From contig JAJDZJ010000007.1 in NCBI GenBank assembly GCA_022824685.1, forward strand, positions 1-64,000: a DNA stretch of 64,000 nucleotides, given 5' to 3'. This document shows, piece by piece, positions 8,078-17,212 of the stretch (the stretch's first letter is position 1; each line of letters starts with the position of its first letter). The stretch is from Caldilineaceae bacterium (lineage in GTDB: Bacteria; Chloroflexota; Anaerolineae; Caldilineales; Caldilineaceae). The notes under the pieces are model-generated. The model made no database searches. It was not told the origin of the DNA and saw nothing but the letters and a program-made list of their open reading frames with translations. A program made the translations under genes and the position numbers.

Positions 8078-9169
8078 ATGTCGACGATGAGCGAATCAAT
8101 ACTGTCAGACACCATCGCACCTCCCCCCGCCGGGCGGCACGCCGCCGCGCCGCGTTCCATGTCCGTTTCCGGCCTGAAATTAGACTGGCTCATGTCTGCC
8201 CTGAGCGCCCTCTTCGTGGGCGGCCTCTATCTCGACGGATGGGCCCACAACCATGGTCGCGTTGACGAATCCTTCTTCACAATATGGCACGCCTTCTTTT
8301 ACACCGGCTACCTGCTGGTTGCGATTACTTTCGCCGCCGCGACAATCTCCAACCTGATGCAAGGCTACCCCTTGCCCCTTGCGGTGCCCCGCGGCTATCG
8401 CCTCACAGGAGTCGGCCTCTTCATCTTCGCCGCCGGCGGCGTCAGCGACATGGTATGGCACATCCTCTTCGGCATCGAAGAAGGTATCGAAGCCCTGTTC
8501 AGCCCAACACACATCATGCTCGGCATCGGCATCGGCCTTACTGTCACCGGCCCGCTGCGCGCCGCCTGGCGGCGCCGCGATAAAGACGCCGGCTGGCGAC
8601 TACTCGCCCCCGCAGTCCTCTCACTGGGCATCTTTCTCGCCGCCCTCACCTTCTTCATGATGTTCTTCTTTCCCGTGACAGTTCAGCTCGGTACGCCTGG
8701 AACGGGCCGCGGCTACTTCCACGATGATCTCGGCAAGACCGCCGGCCTGGTCGGCGCCATCCTTACCGCCGCCGCCCTGACAGGACCCATCCTCCTGGCC
8801 CTCCGCCGCTGGCGGCTGCCCTTGGGAGCCGTCGCCACCGCCCTCGGGCTGGCCATCCTGGGCGCCACCATCGTCGACTACGAACAGCCCCGCATGATCT
8901 GGCTGGCGCTCGGCATGGCAGCGGCAGCCCTGGCTGTGGACTACCTGGCTTGGCGCGCCCAACCGAGCCGCCGCCCCGAATCCGTCCGCTGGCTTGCGCC
9001 CACCATCCCATTCCTGCTATATGCCGGCTACTACGCCGTCCTCCTCACAACGACAGGCACAACTTGGTCAGTTCATATGTGGACCAGCACCATCATCATA
9101 CCGGCCCTCGCTTGCTGGCTGCTAAGCTACCTCCTTCTGCCGCCGCTATCTCCGGAACCCCAACCGTGA
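8078..9169 (+). CDS. Polytopic membrane protein of unknown function
   Basis: About 363 residues with roughly ten hydrophobic segments, for example [32 protein letters not shown] and [14 protein letters not shown]. Several conserved-looking His, Trp and Asp residues lie at membrane borders ([26 protein letters not shown]), which might bind a cofactor or metal. I do not recognise the family. The frame is open for another 370 bp upstream, but that part is repeat-derived, so I place the start at 8078 (an ATG at 8087 is equally possible). Its stop overlaps the start of the NAD(P)H-hydrate epimerase gene (GTGA), so the two are probably translated together. Confidence 0.75.
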   Translation: MSTMSESILSDTIAPPPAGRHAAAPRSMSVSGLKLDWLMSALSALFVGGLYLDGWAHNHGRVDESFFTIWHAFFYTGYLLVAITFAAATISNLMQGYPLPLAVPRGYRLTGVGLFIFAAGGVSDMVWHILFGIEEGIEALFSPTHIMLGIGIGLTVTGPLRAAWRRRDKDAGWRLLAPAVLSLGIFLAALTFFMMFFFPVTVQLGTPGTGRGYFHDDLGKTAGLVGAILTAAALTGPILLALRRWRLPLGAVATALGLAILGATIVDYEQPRMIWLALGMAAAALAVDYLAWRAQPSRRPESVRWLAPTIPFLLYAGYYAVLLTTTGTTWSVHMWTSTIIIPALACWLLSYLLLPPLSPEPQP

Positions 9170-9924
9170 ACCTGCCCGCCCTGACTACAGAACAGATGAA
9201 GGAAGTGGACCGGTTGATGGTGGAGAAATATGGCATCCTGCCGCTCCAAATGATGGAGAACGCCGGCCGCAATCTGGCCCTGCTCGCCGGACGGCTCCTC
9301 GGCAGCGAGGATGACGAAGAGGCTCTCCTCGACCGGCCTATCGTCGTGCTTGCCGGCCCCGGCAACAACGGCGGCGGCGGCCTGGTCGCCGCCCGACATC
9401 TCCTCAACTGGGGCGCCTGGGTCCAAATCGTCCTCACCCATCCTCCCTCAGAGTTGCCCCCAGGCGTGACGAAGAGTCAGCTGTCGATCTTGCAGCAAAT
9501 GCACGCGCCCCTCGCCTGGGCAGAGGAAGGCTGGGAGCTCCCCCCTGCCGACCTGGTCATTGACGCACTCATTGGCCACGGCCTCTCCGGAAAACCCCGC
9601 GGCCGCGCCGCAGACCTGATTCATCTCGCGAACAGCAGTGTCGCGCCGATCCTCAGTCTTGACGCGCCCAGCGGCCTCGACACCACCAGCGGCGCCCTTT
9701 ACGATCCGCACATCTCCGCCGCCGCAACCATGACCCTGGCCCTGCCAAAACTCGGCCTCCTGCACCAGCGCGCCCGCGCCGCCTGCGGACGCCTCTTTCT
9801 CGCCGACATTAGCGTCCCGTCCACCCTCTACGAACGTCTCGACCTTGACGTGCCCCCACTCTTTGCGGCAGACACTGTCATCCCCCTCAAAGTTGTGGAC
9901 GGCCTCGCCCGTGTCGCGGAGTAG
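9166..9924 (+). CDS. nnrE: NAD(P)H-hydrate epimerase (YjeF N-terminal domain)
   Basis: Epimerises the R form of hydrated NAD(P)H so it can be repaired. Motifs: [68 protein letters not shown] and [14 protein letters not shown]. The usual GNNGGDG reads GNNGGGG here, losing an Asp that is strongly conserved in the family. The ADP-dependent dehydratase domain often fused to it is absent. The start is placed at a GTG overlapping the upstream stop; an ATG at 9196 is the alternative. The protein is about 252 residues. Confidence 0.85.
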   Translation: MNLPALTTEQMKEVDRLMVEKYGILPLQMMENAGRNLALLAGRLLGSEDDEEALLDRPIVVLAGPGNNGGGGLVAARHLLNWGAWVQIVLTHPPSELPPGVTKSQLSILQQMHAPLAWAEEGWELPPADLVIDALIGHGLSGKPRGRAADLIHLANSSVAPILSLDAPSGLDTTSGALYDPHISAAATMTLALPKLGLLHQRARAACGRLFLADISVPSTLYERLDLDVPPLFAADTVIPLKVVDGLARVAE

Positions 9925-9930
9925 ATCGCG

Positions 9931-10506
9931 GTGACTGACTTCCTTAGCCTTCTCTCCTCCAATCTGCTCTTTGTAATCGCCTACCTGCTTCTGTTTCTCG
10001 GCATTGTCGGCGCGATGGTTCCCGTCCTGCCAGGACCGCTCCTGATCTGGCTCGGCGCATTCGCCTGGGCCTGGGCCGACGGCTTCATCCGCGTCGGCTG
10101 GCCCACCCTCCTCGTCCTGGCCATCCTCACCATCATCTCCTGGGCCGCCGATCTGGGGCTGAGTTTCCTCAGCAGCCGGAAATCGGGCGCCGGTTGGCGT
10201 TCTATCGCTGTCTCCATTCTCGGCGGGCTCCTCGGCGCGATCCTGCTCGCCAGCATCCCCGTCGTCGGCGCATTCATCGGCGCCGCCATCGGCTCAGTTT
10301 CCGCGCTGTGGGTCATGGAATACCGCCGCGCCCAGGTGAACGCCGCGACTGTGGAAGGCGCCGACCCCCAGCATCCGCAACGCAGCAAGGCCGCCGCAAC
10401 CCGTGCCGTAAAAGGCTATGTCGGCGGCTTTCTTCTCGCCATGGTCGTGCAGTTCGCGTTCAGCCTCATCATGCTGACGATATTCGCCTGGCAGGCTTTT
10501 TTGTAG
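9931..10506 (+). CDS. DUF456 family membrane protein
   Basis: 191 residues with a GTG start 6 bp after the epimerase gene. The layout is typical of DUF456: hydrophobic N-terminus (LFVIAYLLLFLGIVGAMVPVLPGPLLIW), a second hairpin containing WAADLGLSFLSSRKSGAGWRS, a Gly-rich pair of helices (ILGGLLGAILLASIPVVGAF, IGAAIGSVSALW) and a final membrane helix. The function of DUF456 proteins is unknown. Tight spacing places it in the same operon as the epimerase and thiamine pyrophosphokinase genes. Confidence 0.8.
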   Translation: MTDFLSLLSSNLLFVIAYLLLFLGIVGAMVPVLPGPLLIWLGAFAWAWADGFIRVGWPTLLVLAILTIISWAADLGLSFLSSRKSGAGWRSIAVSILGGLLGAILLASIPVVGAFIGAAIGSVSALWVMEYRRAQVNAATVEGADPQHPQRSKAAATRAVKGYVGGFLLAMVVQFAFSLIMLTIFAWQAFL

Positions 10507-10521
10507 ATTAGGTGGAGAATA

Positions 10522-11175
10522 GTGCGGGCCGTTATCTTCGTAAACGGAGAGATTGAAAACTACCATGTCTTGGCGCGCTGGCTGCGCGAGGACGACTATC
10601 GCATCGCCGCCGACGGCGGAGCCCGCCATCTGGAGGACCTCGACCTTGCCCCCCATGTCATCGTCGGCGACATGGATAGCATCGACGAACCCCTCCTCAC
10701 GCGCTTCCGGCAACAAGGCGCCGCGATTGAAAGACACGCCGCAGCCAAAGCCGCCACCGACCTGGAGCTGGCGATCGCACGAGCGGTCCGCGATGGCGCA
10801 ACTGAAATCCTCCTGCTCGGCGCCGTCGGCGGACGCCTCGACCAAACGCTCGCCAACCTCCTCCTCCTCGCTCAACGAGCCGGGTCGGCGCCCATCGCCA
10901 TCGCCGAAGGAGACCAGCTCGCACGCGTCCTGCGCGGACCCCAAACACTAACCCTGACCGGCCCCACCGGCGCATACGTCAGTGCCGTCGCTCTGAGTGA
11001 GGAGGTGACCGGCGTTACCTACCGGGGACTCGAATACCCTCTTCACAACGCTACTCTTCGTCTCGGCAGCACACGCGGCGTCAGCAACACACTGGCCTCT
11101 TCACCCGCCCAGATCGCCATCGAATCAGGCATCCTGTTCGTCACCCAGCAGTTCCCATCACCGACAAAACCATAG
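10522..11175 (+). CDS. Thiamine pyrophosphokinase
   Basis: Transfers pyrophosphate from ATP to thiamine, giving thiamine diphosphate. The catalytic-domain motifs are present: RIAADGGARHLEDL, VIVGDMDSID, KAATDLELAIARA and LGAVGGRLDQTLANL. The usual K-D-x-T-D reads KAATD, so one of the acidic residues is missing. The C-terminal beta domain, with TYRGLEYPL and STRGVSN, matches the thiamine-binding domain. GTG start preceded by AGGTGGAG. 217 residues. It closes the plus-strand operon that begins at 8078. Confidence 0.88.
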   Translation: MRAVIFVNGEIENYHVLARWLREDDYRIAADGGARHLEDLDLAPHVIVGDMDSIDEPLLTRFRQQGAAIERHAAAKAATDLELAIARAVRDGATEILLLGAVGGRLDQTLANLLLLAQRAGSAPIAIAEGDQLARVLRGPQTLTLTGPTGAYVSAVALSEEVTGVTYRGLEYPLHNATLRLGSTRGVSNTLASSPAQIAIESGILFVTQQFPSPTKP

Positions 11176-11218
11176 GGCCCTCTCCGTCTTTCCCGGCGCG
11201 GTTGCCATTTCTTGTGCG

Positions 11219-12043
11219 CTAGTCCGGCCCATGGGACGAACTGCCCGTCCCTTCCCGTCCGCCACCCGCTTGCTCATGAACCGTGTTGCCCCCCTTCCGC
11301 GCCAGGATAGCGGCCGCCCCCAACGCCACCACCAACGCCGCCGCCTGCGTGAACCGCACCGACCCCAGTAGCCGCATATCCGAAGCAAAACCATCAACCC
11401 CCAGCCGCAGCAACGCATAGGCCAGCGCCGCCTGAACCGCAACTCGGAACGGCCTGTCCCAACTGCCCCAAAGCAAGAAACCGCCTACAGCGGCCATCAT
11501 GCCCACCGCCCGGTACAGCGCGACGGGATGACGAACAACACTCCCCCCGGACGCGGCCAGCTCGGACGTGCCTCCAAAAAGGGCCAGCGCCCCCCACAAC
11601 GCGCGCCCCGGCTCGACGGCAGTGCCCACCACAGCGCCCGTCAGAAAGTTCGAAACCTCCAACACCGCCCCGCCCGCCAGCAGCCCAAAAGCTGCCGCAA
11701 CCCCAACCGGCTTGGGATCTGCCCCGACCCGGATCAGGTACAAATACCCCGCAACAGCTGCCCCGACGACCCCCGGCCACAACAAGAGCCCGCCGGGCCG
11801 GATGCTTGCCAGGAGCAACGGCTCCGCGCGATAGACCTCCCAGAACTGGACTGCATGCGCCAGCCGGGCTACAATGACCCCCGCGGCCAACCCTATCGTG
11901 CCCAGATTCCAGATCATGTCCGTATCCAGGCGCAGTCGCCTGCCAACCTGCGCCATAAAGGACAACCCGAACCAGGCCGCGACAATCGCCAGAATCTGCG
12001 CCGTTGGCAGTGAAAGCGGACCAAGAGGCAGTGACGGATACAA
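11219..12043 (-). CDS. Prolipoprotein diacylglyceryl transferase (Lgt)-like membrane protein
   Basis: 274 residues, about seven membrane helices. The Lgt pattern is recognisable but diverged: SLPTAQILAIVAAW at the N-terminus, GVIVARLAHAVQFWEVY (Lgt: GxxxARxxxV), then IRPGGLLLWPGVVGAAVAG, a periplasmic RHPVALYRAVGMM (Lgt: HPxxLYE) and RFTQAAAL near the end. Some catalytic residues are replaced, notably the acidic residue after LY, so transferase activity is not assured. The start is TTG with a strong AAGGAG six bases upstream. It diverges from lepA. Confidence 0.68.
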   Translation of the reverse strand: MYPSLPLGPLSLPTAQILAIVAAWFGLSFMAQVGRRLRLDTDMIWNLGTIGLAAGVIVARLAHAVQFWEVYRAEPLLLASIRPGGLLLWPGVVGAAVAGYLYLIRVGADPKPVGVAAAFGLLAGGAVLEVSNFLTGAVVGTAVEPGRALWGALALFGGTSELAASGGSVVRHPVALYRAVGMMAAVGGFLLWGSWDRPFRVAVQAALAYALLRLGVDGFASDMRLLGSVRFTQAAALVVALGAAAILARKGGNTVHEQAGGGREGTGSSSHGPD

Positions 12044-12140
12044 AATGACTCCTTCGCTGAAGCCAGCGCAAGAACAATGAGATTCAAAAACCGGCGCCGA
12101 ACGCCATGTAGTATACTATGTTCCCGTTGCAGCCAAACCC

Positions 12141-13982
12141 GTGCCGGACACCGATAGCGTCTATCCCATGAACCTGGATCACATTCGCAACTTCTGCATC
12201 ATCGCCCATATCGACCACGGCAAAAGCACGCTGGCCGACCGCCTCATTCAACACACGGGCACCGTGACCGACCGCGAAATGAAGGAGCAGCTTCTCGACT
12301 CGATGGATCTGGAACGCGAAAAAGGTGTCACAATCAAAGCCAGCGCCGTCCGCATGATCTACCGCCGCCAGGCAGATGGCGGACCCTCCGCCGACTTTGA
12401 AATAAACCTGATCGATACACCCGGACACGTAGATTTCACCTACGAAGTCAAACGCGCCCTCCAAGCCTGTGAAGGCGCCGTCCTCGTCGTCGATGCCTCC
12501 CAGGGCATCCAGGCCCAGACCGTCGCCCATCTCCTGGCCGCGATGGAACTCGACCTCACAATCGTCCCCGTCCTGAACAAGATCGACCTGCCCGCCGCCG
12601 TACCCGACGAAGTCGCCCGCGATATCGAGGACCTTCTCGCCGTTCCGGCCTCCGACATCCTTCGAATCAGTGCCAAAGACAGTGTCAATATCGAAGAGGT
12701 GCTCGAAGAGGTCGTCAAGCAGGTCCCCCCGCCGCAGGGAGATGCCTCCGAAAAGCTGCAAGCGCTCATCTTCGACTGCCATTACGACCCCTACAAAGGT
12801 GTCGTCGCCTATGTCCGCGTCGTCAACGGCGCCATCGCCGCCGCCCAACCCCTGCTCGCAATCTCCGGCAATCAGCGCATCGACCCCATCGAAATCGGCA
12901 TCCTGACGCCCGCCCCTGTCAAAGCCGCCCAACTGACAGCCGGCGAGGTAGGCTATATCGCAACCGGCCTCAAAAGCGTCCAGGATCTGGACGTCGGCGA
13001 CACGATCACGCTTGCGTCCGATCCGGCAACGGAGCCCTTGCCCGGCTACGAGCCCATGAAACCGATGGTCTTCGCCGGCCTCTACCCTACCGACTCCGAC
13101 GACTACCACGATCTCCGTGACGCCCTCGAAAAACTGCGCCTCAACGACGGCGCCCTCACCTTTGAGCCCGAAACCAGCCAGGCCCTCGGCTTCGGCTTCC
13201 GCCTCGGCTTCCTCGGCCTCTTCCACATGGAAATCGTTCAGGAACGGCTTGAGCGAGAGTACGACCTCGACATCATCTTCACCGCACCTTCGGTAGCCTA
13301 CCGTGTCGTTACAAACTCTGGCGACGAATTCCTGCTCGAAAGTCCCGCCGACCTGCCCGACGCCACCGAGATCGACCGCATCGAAGAACCGTGGTGCGGC
13401 CTCCAGATCTACACACCTGCCGAGTACATCGGCCCCATCCTCGAAATGGTGACGGGCCGCCGCGGCCGCGTCAAAAACCAGCTCTGGCTCGATACCAAAC
13501 GCGTCGAGCTTACCTTCCAGATCCCTCTCTCCGAAATCATCGTCGACTTCTACAACGAACTCAAGGCCCGCACGCGCGGCTATGCCTCCATGGACTACGT
13601 CCTGGAAGAGTACCAGGCCTCCGATATGGTCAAACTCGACGTCCTCGTCAACGGCCAACCGGTTGACGCCCTCAGCATTATCACGCACCGCAACAATGCC
13701 TATACCAAAGGGCAGCGCATGGTCAGCAAGATGAAGGACATTATCCCGCGTCAACAGTTCGTCGTGCCCATCCAGGCAGCCATCGGCAACAAAGTTATCA
13801 GCCGCGCCAACGTGAGAGCCGTTCGCAAGGACGTCCTCTCCAAATGCTACGGCGGCGACGTGACCCGCAAGCGCAAACTGCTCGAAAACCAGAAGGCGGG
13901 CAAAAAGCGCATGAAAATGGTCGGCTCAGTTGAAATCCCGCAAGAGGCCTTTATGACTGTCCTGAGCCTGGAGGATGAATAA
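12141..13982 (+). CDS. lepA: Elongation factor 4 (LepA), ribosome back-translocase GTPase
   Basis: Membrane- and ribosome-associated translational GTPase. G motifs: AHIDHGKSTLADR (P-loop), EREKGVTIK (switch I), DTPGHVDFTYEV, LNKIDLP and the SAKDS region. The EF-G-like domains follow, and the LepA-specific C-terminus ends with RKDVLSKCYGGDVTRKRKLL and KAGKKRMKMVG. The full-length 613 residues start at a GTG; an ATG at 12168, immediately before NLDHIRNFCIIAH, fits the usual family length better. A TATACT-like -10 lies at 12112-12117. The stop overlaps rsmA by 8 bp. Confidence 0.97.
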   Translation: MPDTDSVYPMNLDHIRNFCIIAHIDHGKSTLADRLIQHTGTVTDREMKEQLLDSMDLEREKGVTIKASAVRMIYRRQADGGPSADFEINLIDTPGHVDFTYEVKRALQACEGAVLVVDASQGIQAQTVAHLLAAMELDLTIVPVLNKIDLPAAVPDEVARDIEDLLAVPASDILRISAKDSVNIEEVLEEVVKQVPPPQGDASEKLQALIFDCHYDPYKGVVAYVRVVNGAIAAAQPLLAISGNQRIDPIEIGILTPAPVKAAQLTAGEVGYIATGLKSVQDLDVGDTITLASDPATEPLPGYEPMKPMVFAGLYPTDSDDYHDLRDALEKLRLNDGALTFEPETSQALGFGFRLGFLGLFHMEIVQERLEREYDLDIIFTAPSVAYRVVTNSGDEFLLESPADLPDATEIDRIEEPWCGLQIYTPAEYIGPILEMVTGRRGRVKNQLWLDTKRVELTFQIPLSEIIVDFYNELKARTRGYASMDYVLEEYQASDMVKLDVLVNGQPVDALSIITHRNNAYTKGQRMVSKMKDIIPRQQFVVPIQAAIGNKVISRANVRAVRKDVLSKCYGGDVTRKRKLLENQKAGKKRMKMVGSVEIPQEAFMTVLSLEDE

Positions 13983-14850
13983 CAACCCGCCCTCCCCACT
14001 CGAACTGGTCCGCCGTTACAATCTCAACCTCAAAAAGTCCCTCGGGCAGAACCTCCTCATCGACTCCTCCCACCTCGCCCGCATCGCAGCCGCCGCCAAC
14101 CTCGATGCCTCAGATACCGTTCTTGAAATCGGCCCCGGCCTTGGCGCGCTCACCCATCATCTCGCCCAGCGCGCCGGCCGCGTCGTCGCCGTCGAGCTCG
14201 ACCAACGCTTCATCCCCATCCTGCGCGAACAGTTCGCCGGCCAACCCCGCGTCTCCTTCGTCCACGGCGACATTCTCGAGCTCAACCCCGCCGATCTCGT
14301 CAGTGCAAACGCGCCCCGAAACACCGGCCTCGACCTGGACGCCCAGACCTACAAGGTAGTCGCCAACCTTCCCTACTACATCACCAGCGCTGTCCTCAGG
14401 CGCCTCCTGGAAACGGACTGCCCTCCCGTCTTGGCAGTTCTTCTGGTCCAGCGGGAAGTCGCCCAGCGCATCGTCGCTCAGCCCGGCGGCATGTCCCTTC
14501 TCGCCGTGAGCGTTCAGTTTTACGCCCGCCCGGACGTGCTGCACACAGTGCCCGCCGGCGCATTCCTTCCGCGCCCCAAAGTGGACAGCGCCCTCCTCCG
14601 TCTCGATCTGCGCCCGCAACCAGCCGTCCCCGATGTGGACCCGGCCCACTTCTTCCGCATCGCGCGCGCGGGTTTCGGCCAACGTCGCAAACAACTGCGC
14701 AACAGCCTTAGCGCCGGCCTCTCCTCCCCCAAGAAAGACGTAAGCCGCTGGCTGCGAACAGCCGGCATCGATCCCCGCCGCCGCGCCGAAACACTCTCTT
14801 TACAGGAATGGGGCAACCTGGCCAAAACCGCGCCCGGCCCAGAACGATAA
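13975..14850 (+). CDS. rsmA: 16S rRNA (adenine1518-N6/adenine1519-N6)-dimethyltransferase
   Basis: Dimethylates the two adjacent adenines in the terminal helix of 16S rRNA during small-subunit maturation. Family motifs: KKSLGQNLLID at residues 19-29, VLEIGPGLGALTHHLA (SAM site), VVAVELDQRFIP, VHGDILELNPADL, and catalytic VANLPYYITSAVL, followed by FLPRPKVDSALLRL. An extra 15 or so residues separate the acidic loop from VANLPYY. 291 residues. The ATG overlaps the lepA stop, so the two are translationally coupled. Confidence 0.96.
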   Translation: MNNNPPSPLELVRRYNLNLKKSLGQNLLIDSSHLARIAAAANLDASDTVLEIGPGLGALTHHLAQRAGRVVAVELDQRFIPILREQFAGQPRVSFVHGDILELNPADLVSANAPRNTGLDLDAQTYKVVANLPYYITSAVLRRLLETDCPPVLAVLLVQREVAQRIVAQPGGMSLLAVSVQFYARPDVLHTVPAGAFLPRPKVDSALLRLDLRPQPAVPDVDPAHFFRIARAGFGQRRKQLRNSLSAGLSSPKKDVSRWLRTAGIDPRRRAETLSLQEWGNLAKTAPGPER

Positions 14851-14853
14851 GGA

Positions 14854-14891
14854 GCAGCCCAGGTTTTGGGTGGTCAGGAGAAGCGGGCTGC
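14854..14891. terminator. Hairpin between convergent rsmA and the recombinase-like gene
   Basis: Inverted repeat GCAGCCC (14854-14860) and GGGCTGC (14885-14891) with a 24-nt loop, starting 4 bp after the rsmA stop. There is no T-run, so it is only a weak terminator candidate. A duplicated GC-rich stretch (GCCCGCCCCGCGGCGC) lies at about 14955-14972 and 15021-15037. Confidence 0.35.
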
Positions 14892-15055
14892 AGGATTCAG
14901 TGTCCGTTCCCAGAGGCAGTCTGAGAATTACTCCATTGTGCCCTGCCTCCCATTTGCCCGCCCCGCGGCGCCTCCCCGCCCGCCACTGACCACTGTAGTC
15001 CCCCCGTCGATCCTCCATACGCCCGCCCCGCGGCGCTTCCCCGCCACGCGCAATC

Positions 15056-16000
15056 CTACGGCTGACCCGCCAGCCGCTGAATCTTCTGGCCCGTTTCCCG
15101 CCAGGAGACCTTGCTCAACCCCATCTTCACCCGCAGACTCTCGTCCTTCATCCCCTGCCTGTAATCCCGGACCGCGCTGGTCCAACGCAGCGTCTCAAAT
15201 CCAACCTGGACGCGCCGGATGGCGGCTCGCGTGCCCGCCTCATCCAGCACATACTCCAAATTGCGCGCCGTACACTCAAACAGGAAGTTCTCCGGCTTAT
15301 ACTGCTCCAGGTACTGGTCAAGCGCCCCCAGATAATACGTGTTCAACGGCAGCTGTCGATTCTTGTGCGCGTAACGCTCCTCCTCGTACCGAATCGACAC
15401 CGTAGGCTGCTGCGGATCGCTGCGCCCGATATCCTCTAACAGGATCTTGACCGCCTCGCTCTTCTTGATGCCTGTCTGCAACAGCAAACTGACAAGCACA
15501 TAGGGCCTGGCGTCCGCCCTGTCCCTGTCCCACAACCAGTCTTGGCACACACGGAGCAGCCGGCTGGCCTCCTCGTTGCTCAGGATTACGGGCAGCGGCG
15601 TCCGCACCGAATGCTGAATAATCGGCTCAGCCGGGTCCGTGCCGATCGCGCCAGCGCCGTGCAACCACGAAAAGAACACCTTCAACGTCGTAATGCGCCG
15701 CGAAAGCGTCTTGGCGCTGCATGGCCGCCCTCGCTCACTTTGCATCCACACCAGAAAGTCCTCAAGATGCTGCGTCTGAATCTCCCGCAATACCGCCGAA
15801 CTGTCCATAAACGTTCGAAGTATCTTGAGATCATTGGCAAAGGCCTTGATCGTGTTTTCGCTGAACCCCTTGCGGACCATCTGTTCCTCGAACTCAGCGA
15901 TCGCGTCCCCGAGCGCGCTTGTCGCTCTTAATGCAGGCGCAACGCTTCCGCCGGGATCGACCTCCACTTCAAGTGCTCCCTCGGTCGAATTCTCACTCAT
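15056..16000 (-). CDS. Tyrosine-recombinase-fold protein lacking catalytic residues
   Basis: 314 residues. Residues about 30-130 look like the SAM-like core-binding domain of XerC/D (KGFSENTIKAFANDLKILRTF; AKTLSRRITTLKVFFSWLHG). The rest matches the catalytic fold (LVSLLLQTGIKKSEAVKI ... LRWTSAVRDY ... MGLSKVSWRETGQKIQRL). The active-site set is mostly lost: the first Arg (TGxR) is Lys179, the H of HxLR is Glu269, the H of LGH is Leu295, and no Tyr follows. Only Arg272 clearly remains. The frame is intact and not visibly decaying, so I treat it as a gene, perhaps a DNA-binding rather than strand-cutting protein. Confidence 0.75.
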   Translation of the reverse strand: MSENSTEGALEVEVDPGGSVAPALRATSALGDAIAEFEEQMVRKGFSENTIKAFANDLKILRTFMDSSAVLREIQTQHLEDFLVWMQSERGRPCSAKTLSRRITTLKVFFSWLHGAGAIGTDPAEPIIQHSVRTPLPVILSNEEASRLLRVCQDWLWDRDRADARPYVLVSLLLQTGIKKSEAVKILLEDIGRSDPQQPTVSIRYEEERYAHKNRQLPLNTYYLGALDQYLEQYKPENFLFECTARNLEYVLDEAGTRAAIRRVQVGFETLRWTSAVRDYRQGMKDESLRVKMGLSKVSWRETGQKIQRLAGQP

Positions 16001-16267
16001 CTGGCAACCCCCCGATTCAATGCCCGTCCACAGGCGCGTCTGTCAATTGATCTTGCGTATAGCCACATTCAAATATATCCCCCTCCCACCAAAATGGCAA
16101 CCTCACCACTGCGCTCTTTGCCGAGACCCTCGGCGAAAAACCCCTTGTCTCCCCGTACGCCGCCGTTCACGCAAAACCGGCTGCCTTGCGCTGGCATCCG
16201 CCACTTTCCCCTATGCAATTCCCTATGCATTCCCCTATTCTATTGCGTCCCCGCGTCCCCTGCTTCT

Positions 16268-16296
16268 TTGACAGGTCTTGTGCCTTTTTGTACAAT
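16268..16296 (+). promoter_or_regulatory. Strong sigma70-type promoter of the cytochrome oxidase operon
   Basis: Perfect TTGACA (16268-16273), 17-bp spacer, TACAAT (16291-16296). Transcription should start near 16303, about 105 nt before coxB. The rest of the roughly 400-bp gap back to 16000 shows no gene; an open frame from 16186 merely extends coxB upstream through the promoter. Confidence 0.75.
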
Positions 16297-16407
16297 GTCG
16301 TTCGGGCGAGATACCCGCCCCTGCAACGCCTGCGCCGCGCGTCCAATTCGCGCCCCGCCAGGCACAGGATTGAGACGACCCGGACCGGGATACCTGAGGA
16401 TAACCGA

Positions 16408-17127
16408 ATGGCCAAGAACCGTCGACACTTTGGCATCGCAACCGTGTTGATCGTGATCTGTACCTTTGTCGTTTACTGGGTGCTGGATAGCGTACTCCTC
16501 AAACCCGCCGCGGCCGTCCTCGAAGCAGGCCCAATCGACTATCTCTTCGATCTGCATATCTGGCTGATCGCGTTCCTCTTTGCCCTCGTCGCCGTTTTCA
16601 TGTGCTACGCCCTGATCGTCTTCCGCGCCCGCGGCGATGAAGGCGACGGCGAACACATCCACGGCAACGGTACCCTGGAGATCATCTGGACCGTCGTTCC
16701 CTGCTTTGTCGTCATCTATTTCGCCTGGATCTCAACCACAATGCTGATCGACCTGTCCAGGCCGAATCCTGATGAATACGTCGTAAACGCTGAGGGACGG
16801 CAGTGGAGCTGGCTCTTCACCTATCCCGAATCAGGCGCGGTCACGGCCGACCTGGTCCTGCCCGTTGACACGCCCATCCGCATGGACCTGACGTCCGACG
16901 ACGTCCTCCATAACTTCTGGGTGCCGGAATTCCGTGTCAAGCAGGATTCCGTCCCCGGTATGGTCACACACGTGCGCTTTACCCCTACCGTCATAGGGGA
17001 ATACGTGCTGCGCTGCGCCGAGCTCTGCGGCACAAATCATAGCGGTATGTTGGCCACCGTTCGCGTTGTCTCTGCCGAAGATTTCCAGCTCTGGCAGTCT
17101 GAACAACTCGCCCAGGCCCAGGAGTAA
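16408..17127 (+). CDS. coxB: Cytochrome c oxidase subunit II
   Basis: Carries the CuA centre that accepts electrons from cytochrome c. Hydrophobic segments at about 9-29, 48-71 and 90-113 anchor the protein; the cupredoxin domain follows. The CuA ligands are all present: His168 (LHNFWVPEF), Cys203, Glu205, Cys207, His211 and Met214 in CAELCGTNHSGM. Trp-rich GRQWSWLFTYP is the usual electron-entry segment. No cytochrome c domain is fused at the C-terminus (239 residues), so this is an aa3- rather than caa3-type subunit. ATG chosen with GAGGA 7 nt upstream. Confidence 0.96.
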   Translation: MAKNRRHFGIATVLIVICTFVVYWVLDSVLLKPAAAVLEAGPIDYLFDLHIWLIAFLFALVAVFMCYALIVFRARGDEGDGEHIHGNGTLEIIWTVVPCFVVIYFAWISTTMLIDLSRPNPDEYVVNAEGRQWSWLFTYPESGAVTADLVLPVDTPIRMDLTSDDVLHNFWVPEFRVKQDSVPGMVTHVRFTPTVIGEYVLRCAELCGTNHSGMLATVRVVSAEDFQLWQSEQLAQAQE

Positions 17128-17212
17128 TCTACTTCCCGCGGCTGGGGCCGGACTTTCCCGAACACCGCCGCTGTCCGTTTTCGGCTCCGATTTTCTTGCC
17201 AGGAGATTCTTT

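Noticed and set aside
12084-13754. 556-codon open frame on the minus strand across lepA
   Set aside because: It lies fully opposite lepA, has an Asp/Gly/Val-rich translation typical of the reverse complement of GC-rich coding DNA, and shows no domain.
15056-16000. The recombinase-like gene as evidence of an integrated element
   Set aside because: No attachment-site repeats, phage genes or composition change flank it, and its catalytic residues are missing.
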